Source: Tenericutes bacterium HGW-Tenericutes-5
GTDB taxonomy: Bacteria > Bacillota_I > Bacilli_A > Izemoplasmatales > Hujiaoplasmataceae
Length of the DNA stretch: 13,166 nucleotides
Reading direction: 5' to 3'
NCBI GenBank assembly: GCA_002839125.1
Contig: PGXI01000031.1
Location: 1 to 13,166 of the forward strand
In this document: piece by piece, positions 1-4,707 of the stretch
Position numbering within the stretch: the stretch's first letter is position 1
Layout of the letters: each line of letters opens with the position of its first letter
Position numbers and translations under genes: made by a program
The notes under the pieces: generated by a model
Database searches by the model: none
The model's input: only the letters and a program-made list of their open reading frames with translations
What the model was told of the DNA's origin: nothing

Positions 1-344
1 GAGGATTTCTAAGTGACTATGTAAATCAAGGAATGAATAATGGATGGGATAATATTGATTACAATCATGCAATATCTGTAGGAGCTGTGACGGGAGTTGT
101 TTCGCTACTTACATTCGGAACAATGAGTTACATAACTAGTTCCACTCCATCTGTATTTAGCGGTATTACAGATACAACTCTCCCATACCTTTCCAGATTA
201 AACAGTTCTTTATCTATAAGTCCTGCGAGTTATTATTTGGCAACTACATATGGAGCAATTTACACTGCCTTTAACTCTTTATTGAATTTAGGACTTAACG
301 AAGAAGGAAAAATTGTAATCGATGGATATGCTGGCTGCTATTGA
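1..344 (+). CDS. C-terminal tail of a larger protein (possible polymorphic toxin)
   Basis: The frame is open from the first full codon at position 3 to the TGA at 342-344, so this is very likely the end of a gene that begins before the window; the ATG at 33 has no ribosome binding site. The visible 114 residues are rich in Gly, Ala, Ser and Thr, with alternating hydrophobic stretches. The opening GFLSDYVNQGMNNGWDNIDY and the following AVTGVVSLLTFG resemble the Gly/Ala-rich linker and C-terminal segments of secreted polymorphic toxins (Rhs/LXG type); that resemblance is from memory. The tail ends in Cys-Tyr with no recognisable catalytic motif. A small membrane protein starts 15 bases after the stop behind a perfect AGGAGG, as an immunity gene commonly does. 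The alternative is an ordinary surface or membrane protein. The coding call is sound; the toxin call is weak. Confidence 0.55.
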   Translation, partial: GFLSDYVNQGMNNGWDNIDYNHAISVGAVTGVVSLLTFGTMSYITSSTPSVFSGITDTTLPYLSRLNSSLSISPASYYLATTYGAIYTAFNSLLNLGLNEEGKIVIDGYAGCY

Positions 345-359
345 TAGGAGGAATTACCT

Positions 360-866
360 GTGATGAAAACAAAAAACAGATTTTTAACCTCTCCATTTTG
401 GTTGGTTGGGTTTTCATTTATCATCCTCTTACTTTACTTTCTATATATACTCGTGTTCTTTATATCGCCTAAAGAAAATCTTGAAAGATCCACTTATTTC
501 ACAATTATTACAATGAAAATAATGTTTGGTGTACTTCCAACATTGATGCTTATACTGTTTTCAAATCATTGTTTTTCAATAATTACAATTGATCAAAGCG
601 GAATTCATAAAGCATTATTCAAGTATTTTTTTAAAAAAGACTATCGCTGGGAGGATATAAAAGAGCTAAGGATCTTTAATAGAGTAGATAGCTGGTTATT
701 TATAGGAAAAGTTCCTATGGTAGGGCTCGATTACTATAAATTAATTAAACATAAAAAAATTATGCAGATGAGTTTTAGGCCTTCAATACTAAAGGCAATT
801 AGACAATATTCTGATATGAAGATTGAAAACTTGGATGAAAATAGACATAATGAATTAATACATTAA
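360..866 (+). CDS. Small two-helix membrane protein with a C-terminal PH-like region; candidate immunity protein
   Basis: 168 residues from GTG at 360 (ATG at 363 is the alternative). AGGAGG at 346-351 lies 8 bases before the GTG and 11 before the ATG. Two hydrophobic segments are visible, at about residues 13-36 and 48-70. The soluble part from about residue 71 has the pattern 'ITIDQSGIHK...W(E)DIKELRI...MSFRPSILKAIRQY', which looks like the small bacterial PH-like domains attached to membrane helices. It would sit in the membrane with its C-terminal domain in the cytoplasm (inferred). It is co-transcribed with the preceding gene, separated by 15 bases. An immunity role is suggested only by position and by the family habit of small membrane proteins following toxin tails. 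No enzymatic motif is visible. Confidence 0.6.
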   Translation: MMKTKNRFLTSPFWLVGFSFIILLLYFLYILVFFISPKENLERSTYFTIITMKIMFGVLPTLMLILFSNHCFSIITIDQSGIHKALFKYFFKKDYRWEDIKELRIFNRVDSWLFIGKVPMVGLDYYKLIKHKKIMQMSFRPSILKAIRQYSDMKIENLDENRHNELIH

Positions 867-956
867 GATGAGTAATGCACTCTCGAAAATAGTATTCTAT
901 GCTGAATTGCAGATACATTACTCCAGTAATGTATCAGTATGTCTTTAACTCATCTT
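865..956. repeat. Nested inverted repeats after the membrane protein gene
   Basis: An outer pair of 9-base arms, AAGATGAGT at 865-873 and ACTCATCTT at 948-956, encloses a perfect 10-bp hairpin, GATACATTAC (912-921) / GTAATGTATC (926-935), with a TCCA loop. The outer arm includes the last two bases of the upstream stop codon. A further weak stem, TTAATC (960-965) / GATTAA (974-979), is followed by a short T run at 982-987 and may finish termination. The rest of the 270-base gap up to the next gene is AT-rich, with no gene that I can support. Confidence 0.5.
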
Positions 957-1071
957 TAATTAATCAAAGATTAGATTAACTGCTTTTTAATAGTACAAAA
1001 ATTTTTTAAATTTAACTGTTAAGATAAGGCTTAATAAGAACATATAACAAAAATTAAATATTTCATATACC

Positions 1072-1100
1072 TTTTAGAAATCTTCAAAATAAGATATAAT
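1072..1100 (+). promoter_or_regulatory. Probable promoter of the RNase J-family gene
   Basis: A perfect TATAAT lies at 1095-1100, 36 bases before the ATG. The matching -35 position, 17 bases upstream (1072-1077, TTTTAG), is a poor match, so the promoter rests mainly on the -10 box. A T9 run follows at 1111-1119. Confidence 0.4.
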
Positions 1101-1136
1101 AGATATGGAATTTTTTTTTAGAAATGAGCGGATATA

Positions 1137-2831
1137 ATGAATCAAATCAAATTTTATGGCCTTGGTGGCCTCGGAGATAACGGTAAGAACCTTTACTGTA
1201 TCGAAATCAACAAAAAAATAATTATCTTAGACTGCGGTCTCCAACATCCATCTGGAGATCTTTTAGGTGTTGATGCCTTAGTCCCAGATATTACATACCT
1301 AGTAGGTAGAAAAGAAGATGTTCAAGGCATCTTTCTATCTCATGCCCATGATAAAAACATTGGTGCTTTACCAATGCTTTTACTCCAAATGAATAAACCT
1401 GTATATGGTACTGATTATACCATTGCGGTTGTAAGAGACAACTTAAGAGAAAACAAAATGAATCCAGAAGATTATCAATTGAATGTAGTTGAATATAAGA
1501 AAATCATCAAGTTTGATGATTTCTATATCGAATTCTTTCAAACAACTCACTCAGTACCTTTAAGTGCTGGTATTGTTATATATACTAAAGATGGCGCTAT
1601 AGTTTATACAACTGACTTTAACTTTAATCAAGACGTTCCTGAATACTACCGGACGGATTTCCAAAAGATAGCGAAAATCGCTGATTATGGTGTTTTAGCT
1701 TATCTGAACGAATCACAAGGAGCCTTAAATAACTCAAAGTCTTCCGGTGACGATTATTTAAAAAAACTTATCAGACATAACTTCTTAAAAGCAAAAAACA
1801 GAATAATAGTTGCGATGTATTCAACTGAACTATCCAACATTCAAATGATTATCAACGAAGCAATAAAACTAAACAAAAGAATAGCGATAATCGGTCGTAA
1901 AGCACAAAGACTTTTATTCATCGCCGAAATGATGGGTTATATAAAAGTTCCTGAAGACCGTTTAGTCAATTTAAAATATCTCGACGCTGATAACAACAAC
2001 GAACTGGATGATGTTGTATTCTTAGTAACCGGTGAAAGACATGAGCCGTTCTTTATGCTTCAAAGAATGGCCAAAGGATTTGACCGATTAGTAAAACTTA
2101 TCGAATCAGACATGGTCATGATGCTTTGTCCACCATTAATAGGTACTGAAAAAATCGCAGCGAAAACCTATGATATTCTTGCCAAATTAGATGTTGAATT
2201 AATCAAAGCCTCAAAAGACTATTTTGCAAGATTCCATGCTTCAGCGGAAGACATCAAATTCATGTACACACTATTAAAACCTAAATATATAATTCCAGTA
2301 AATGGAGAGTATCGCCAATTGCTGGCTCAAGCTACAATCGCTAGAGAATATGGCTATAATGATTCTGATGTGTTCCTTCTAGACAATGGTGAAGTAATTT
2401 CCTTCACTAACGGAACTAAAGACCGTTTTCATGATATCGTTGAAAATGGAACGATAATGGTTGACGGAACTTTTGAGACTGATTTGAACGATCAAGTTCT
2501 TAAAGAGAGAGAATTACTCGCAGAAGACGGTTTTCTACTAGTGATTGCTAATATTAACGCTAAGGAAAAAACAATGTTAAATTCTCCAGAAATTGTCTCA
2601 AGAGGTTTCATGTACATGAAAGAGAATGAAGATATTGTTAAAGAAATCGAAATAATCTATCAATTAGAAACAAAGAAGCAGTTCTCACAAAAAACCATAG
2701 ACTGGCAAAAATATAAAGATAACCTTAGATATCAAATTCAGCGTTATCTTTACAACTCAACTAAAAGAAAACCAATTGTCATTCCAGTGATAATTGACAC
2801 ATCTAAAGAACATACCTGCGACATAATTTAA
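1137..2831 (+). CDS. rnj: RNase J-family protein with degenerate metal site (RNase J2-like)
   Basis: 564 residues, the normal length for RNase J, the 5'-exonuclease/endonuclease of mRNA decay and rRNA processing in Firmicutes. The order is a metallo-beta-lactamase domain starting FYGLGGLGDNGKN (residues 6-18), a beta-CASP insert around 220-370, the rest of the lactamase domain with the KPKYIIPVNGEYRQL segment (381-395), and a C-terminal domain. The zinc motif H-x-H-x-D-H is H69-A-H71-D-K73-N74 here, so the Asp and the second His are lost. H138, D160 and H367 remain, but the usual His of 'PVHGEYR' is N389. This pattern fits the less active RNase J2 partner of a J1/J2 complex. A canonical RNase J1 would then be expected elsewhere in the genome (inference). 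The ribosome binding site (GAGCGGA, 1126-1132) is weak. Confidence 0.9.
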   Translation: MNQIKFYGLGGLGDNGKNLYCIEINKKIIILDCGLQHPSGDLLGVDALVPDITYLVGRKEDVQGIFLSHAHDKNIGALPMLLLQMNKPVYGTDYTIAVVRDNLRENKMNPEDYQLNVVEYKKIIKFDDFYIEFFQTTHSVPLSAGIVIYTKDGAIVYTTDFNFNQDVPEYYRTDFQKIAKIADYGVLAYLNESQGALNNSKSSGDDYLKKLIRHNFLKAKNRIIVAMYSTELSNIQMIINEAIKLNKRIAIIGRKAQRLLFIAEMMGYIKVPEDRLVNLKYLDADNNNELDDVVFLVTGERHEPFFMLQRMAKGFDRLVKLIESDMVMMLCPPLIGTEKIAAKTYDILAKLDVELIKASKDYFARFHASAEDIKFMYTLLKPKYIIPVNGEYRQLLAQATIAREYGYNDSDVFLLDNGEVISFTNGTKDRFHDIVENGTIMVDGTFETDLNDQVLKERELLAEDGFLLVIANINAKEKTMLNSPEIVSRGFMYMKENEDIVKEIEIIYQLETKKQFSQKTIDWQKYKDNLRYQIQRYLYNSTKRKPIVIPVIIDTSKEHTCDII

Positions 2832-2862
2832 AAGGCAAGCTCTCTGAGCTTGCCTTATTACT
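2832..2862 (+). terminator. Rho-independent terminator of the RNase J-family gene
   Basis: An 11-bp perfect stem, AAGGCAAGCTC (2832-2842) / GAGCTTGCCTT (2846-2856), with a TCT loop begins directly after the stop codon and is followed by a T-rich tail. The 148 bases beyond it (2863-3010) hold no gene that I can support. Confidence 0.85.
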
Positions 2863-3010
2863 TATTTATTTGTGCAGCATGACCGATCTTAATATAAATT
2901 AACCTCTTAAGCATGATTGATATCTATAAAGATGGTATTTCTAAATATGAGTATATAAAGACACTTATTACATCAATCAAAGTAGTTATAAATTATCATG
3001 CAAATAAATA

Positions 3011-3276
3011 CTATAGCTTGTTTAAAATGTCGTGATAACCAATGTCTATCATCAATATCAAATTCTCATTTCGATATGTCCATATTACTCTAATTGACAT
3101 ATTGATGCTAGACTCAAATAAAATCTCACTACCTCTGATCTTTTTTGTTCTAAGACTTGGGTGTCTGTGATTCTCTATAAATAGAGATAACTTATTGTAG
3201 AATAATCTCTTTTCTTGATTTTGCAACTTAGAAAAAGACTTCTTAAATCTAGTTTAAATAATATTTCATATTTCAT
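3011..3276 (-). pseudogene. RelE-like toxin of a type II toxin-antitoxin pair, frameshifted near its start
   Basis: The intended start is the ATG at 3276-3274, which overlaps the antitoxin stop as ATGA. That frame reads MKYEILFK and then diverges, ending at an in-frame TAG after 33 codons. The -1 frame from about position 3253 continues TRFKKSFSKLQNQEKRLFYN... through to the TAG at 3011. It contains the HPSLRTKKIRGS...FESSIN and DIGYHDIL signatures of small RelE/YoeB-like ribosome-dependent mRNA interferases. One extra A in the AAA at 3253-3255 would restore a single 88-residue protein, the normal family length. Without it, only a TTG at 3226-3224 could start a 71-residue fragment lacking the first strand and helix. 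The toxin is therefore probably dead, unless the sequence has an error here. The toxin fold is clear; the exact subfamily is not. Confidence 0.8.
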
Positions 3277-3569
3277 TTTTTTAATTCTTTGTCTTTCTCA
3301 ACATCTTCATCTGATTCTTCTAAGTAGTTTATAGCTTCCTCTACGGATTTAAAAGGTCCAACATTGTACTTTGAAGGGTCCTCATTTATTCTCATCACAG
3401 TTTCTTCTAGTTTTTGGATGTATGATTTTGAATATATTGCGACTGGTTCAATCACAATGACTCCATTTTTTATGGAAATATCAAGTTGATCTTTTTCTTG
3501 AAGATTTAATTCATTAATAATCTCTTTGGGTATTGTAATTTGAGATTTTTTTCTTAGTTCTATAATCAT
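3273..3569 (-). CDS. AbrB/SpoVT-type antitoxin
   Basis: 98 residues from ATG at 3569-3567, with GGGTGG 5 bases upstream. A GTG at 3578 would add three residues (MVS) that fall outside the domain, so I prefer the ATG. Residues 1-44 form an AbrB swapped-hairpin DNA-binding domain (MIIELRKKSQITIPKEI, then LDISIKNGVIVIEPV). The C-terminal half (about 50-98, with GPFKSVEEAINYLEES and an acidic-basic tail) matches the toxin-binding part of such antitoxins. Its TGA overlaps the toxin ATG by two bases, giving translational coupling. The expected role is to neutralise the RelE-like toxin and repress its own promoter. The antitoxin frame is intact although the toxin frame is broken. Confidence 0.85.
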   Translation of the reverse strand: MIIELRKKSQITIPKEIINELNLQEKDQLDISIKNGVIVIEPVAIYSKSYIQKLEETVMRINEDPSKYNVGPFKSVEEAINYLEESDEDVEKDKELKK

Positions 3570-3600
3570 CGAAACCACCCTTTCCTAATTTCCCAAATTC

Positions 3601-3644
3601 CTACAATCTAACTATATTTTACCACTTTGTAGATTTTTTTGCAA
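3601..3644 (-). promoter_or_regulatory. Promoter and candidate operator of the toxin-antitoxin operon
   Basis: On the minus strand, TTGCAA (3644-3639) and TAAAAT (3621-3616) are separated by exactly 17 bases. The 6-base inverted repeat CTACAA (3601-3606) / TTGTAG (3627-3632) is centred on the -10 box, which suits autorepression by the AbrB-type antitoxin. The promoter is well supported; the operator is inference. Confidence 0.6.
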
Positions 3645-3725
3645 TACTAAATGCACATAATTAACTACATTTTTGATTATATAACTCATTCATTATTTTA
3701 ATAACGAATGATTCTTATATGTCTT

Positions 3726-3769
3726 AAAATACAAAACCCCCAGTAGAGTTTAAATCTCAACTAGGGGTT
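3726..3769 (-). terminator. Terminator of the DtxR-family gene
   Basis: A 14-bp stem with two mismatches (arms 3735-3748 and 3756-3769) has its strongest pairing at the base, AACCCC/GGGGTT. On the minus strand it is followed by TTTTGTATTTT (3736-3726). The plus strand has no T run, so it works leftwards, behind the regulator gene. Confidence 0.7.
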
Positions 3770-3843
3770 AATTAAGGTCAGATACATGTCCGCCTTTTAT
3801 TGACAAGAACACTTTGTCTATAACCTAAACTTCTTATATGATA

Positions 3844-4221
3844 TTAATTATCTTTCTTTACCTTGGTTAAATACTTTTTCATTGCTTCAAAAGACTCTTT
3901 ACTTAAAACATGTTCAATCTTACAAGCATCTTGTGCAGCTATGTCTTTATCAACACCTAAATAAACTAAAAAGTCAGTAAAAAATCGATGTCTTTCATAG
4001 ATCAAAACTGCCAAATCTTCACCCTTTTTTGTCAGTTCTAAAAGACCTGAATCATCGATATCTAAAAAGCCATTTTCTTTTAATTTATTCACAGCTCGGC
4101 TAACGCTAGCCTTAGAAAAGTTCATCTCTTTTGCGATGTCAATCGACCTAACAAAAGATTGCCTTTTTCTAATAATCAAGATAGCTTCTAAATAGTTTTC
4201 GCCACTCTCATGAATTTTCAT
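3844..4221 (-). CDS. DtxR/MntR-family metal-dependent transcriptional repressor, short form
   Basis: 125 residues from ATG at 4221-4219, with AAGGA 10 bases upstream; an earlier ATG at 4266 would run through the promoter region. Residues 1-65 are a winged helix (SIDIAKEMNFSKASVSRAVNKLKENGFL), and residues 66-125 the dimerisation and metal domain. Candidate ligands by family alignment are N9, E12, H78, C100, E103 and H104, in GENYLE, ERHRF and DACKIEH. The Cys in 'DACKIEH' matches the DtxR/IdeR (iron) pattern rather than the Glu of MntR, so Fe(II) is the likely co-repressor. The SH3-like C-terminal domain of full-length DtxR is absent. The gene diverges from feoA, whose promoter carries a palindrome that is its likely operator. 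Confidence 0.88.
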   Translation of the reverse strand: MKIHESGENYLEAILIIRKRQSFVRSIDIAKEMNFSKASVSRAVNKLKENGFLDIDDSGLLELTKKGEDLAVLIYERHRFFTDFLVYLGVDKDIAAQDACKIEHVLSKESFEAMKKYLTKVKKDN

Positions 4222-4282
4222 AAAGATCACATCCTTAATAAAATTATTATAACATAACTTATGCATAAAACATTATAATTGC

Positions 4283-4312
4283 TTGACTTTTATAACAAAA
4301 ATCGTTTATAAT
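4283..4312 (+). promoter_or_regulatory. feoAB promoter
   Basis: TTGACT (4283-4288) and TATAAT (4307-4312) are separated by 18 bases, the best promoter match in the window. Transcription should start at about 4319-4321, just at the left edge of the palindromic operator. Further TATAAT boxes on the minus strand between 4240 and 4280 could serve the divergent regulator. Confidence 0.8.
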
Positions 4313-4320
4313 TACTACCG

Positions 4321-4338
4321 AGTTAGCAATCGCTAACT
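4321..4338. promoter_or_regulatory. Iron operator 1 (DtxR-type palindrome at the feoA start site)
   Basis: AGTTAGCAATCGCTAACT has perfect 7-base arms and a 4-base centre, and covers roughly +1 to +18 of the feoA transcript. Its position and its neighbour, a divergent DtxR-family gene, make it the likely repressor site. The exact reverse complement recurs at 4669-4686. Confidence 0.7.
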
Positions 4339-4366
4339 ATTATTATCGATTACAAGTATTTACTAG

Positions 4367-4405
4367 ATAAGGAGAGTCTTTTTTTCTAAAAAAGACATAT
4401 CATAT
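4367..4405 (+). promoter_or_regulatory. feoA leader: distant Shine-Dalgarno separated from the start codon by a hairpin
   Basis: The only strong ribosome binding site, AAGGAGAG (4369-4376), is about 30 bases before the feoA ATG. Between them, GTCTTTTTT (4376-4384) pairs perfectly with AAAAAAGAC (4388-4396) around a TCT loop. If folded, the hairpin leaves 9 bases before the ATG, a normal effective spacing. No in-frame ATG, GTG or TTG lies in between. Confidence 0.5.
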
Positions 4406-4642
4406 ATGAACACACTTGATAAAGTAAAAATAGGCAGTGATTGCATTATTCATAAAGTAAGCGGTGAACGTCCAATCAAAAGAAGACTAATGGATATGGG
4501 TCTTATCCCAGGTACAAGAATCCATGTCAGAAAACTAGCTCCACTTGGTGATCCGATGGAAATAACTGTCAAAGGAATTGAACTTACTTTACGAAAAGCT
4601 GATGCATTTAATATTATTGTAGAGGAAGTTGCCGAAGAGTAA
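4406..4642 (+). CDS. feoA: FeoA, ferrous iron transport accessory protein
   Basis: 78 residues, the usual FeoA length, forming one SH3-like domain. Landmarks are L4-D5-K6-V7, ERPIKRRLMDMGLIPGT (residues 21-37) and the closing strand ALTLRK-like ELTLRKADAFNIIVEE. FeoA is a cytoplasmic partner of FeoB and is needed for Fe(II) uptake in several bacteria, although its exact role is unsettled. It is the first gene of feoAB; the gap to feoB is 65 bases and holds a second copy of the operator. The leader is unusual: a hairpin lies between the ribosome binding site and the start. Confidence 0.95.
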   Translation: MNTLDKVKIGSDCIIHKVSGERPIKRRLMDMGLIPGTRIHVRKLAPLGDPMEITVKGIELTLRKADAFNIIVEEVAEE

Positions 4643-4668
4643 TTCTTTGGCAAATTATTTATTATATC

Positions 4669-4686
4669 AGTTAGCGATTGCTAACT
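4669..4686. promoter_or_regulatory. Iron operator 2 (inverted copy, between feoA and feoB)
   Basis: AGTTAGCGATTGCTAACT is the exact reverse complement of the site at 4321-4338, with 348 bases between centres. It lies 26 bases after the feoA stop and 7 bases before the feoB ribosome binding site. I find no good promoter just upstream (the nearest -10-like TATATC at 4663-4668 lacks a spaced -35). In RNA it could also form a 7-bp hairpin. Confidence 0.65.
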
Positions 4687-4707
4687 TATGCTTGGAGGCA
4701 TCATTTC

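Noticed and set aside
2913..3035. A 40-codon plus-strand frame starting MIDIYKDGISKYEYIK.
   Set aside because: No ribosome binding site, no recognisable family, and it runs antisense into the end of the toxin gene.
3250..3260. Programmed -1 frameshifting as the explanation for the split toxin frame (a TTTAAAC heptamer is present).
   Set aside because: The incoming frame reads TTT AAA C, not T TTA AAC, and after slipping the AAA codon's tRNA would face TAA. The heptamer is in the wrong register, so mutation or sequence error is more likely.
3605..3640. tRNA, rRNA, CRISPR array or insertion sequence anywhere in the window.
   Set aside because: No cloverleaf, regular spaced repeats, transposase-like frame or terminal repeats with target duplications were seen by eye.
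4097..4110. GGCTAACGCTAGCC as a third operator copy.
   Set aside because: It has a different centre and arms and lies in the codons of the regulator's own DNA-binding helix; protein coding explains it.
4450..4653. Minus-strand frame opposite feoA.
   Set aside because: It is antisense to a clearly recognised gene, with no ribosome binding site or family resemblance. The same applies to minus-strand frames at 5829-6032 and 6240-6446 inside feoB.
4640..4690. A separate promoter for feoB.
   Set aside because: TTGGCA (4647-4652) and TATATC (4663-4668) are only 10 bases apart; no properly spaced pair was found.
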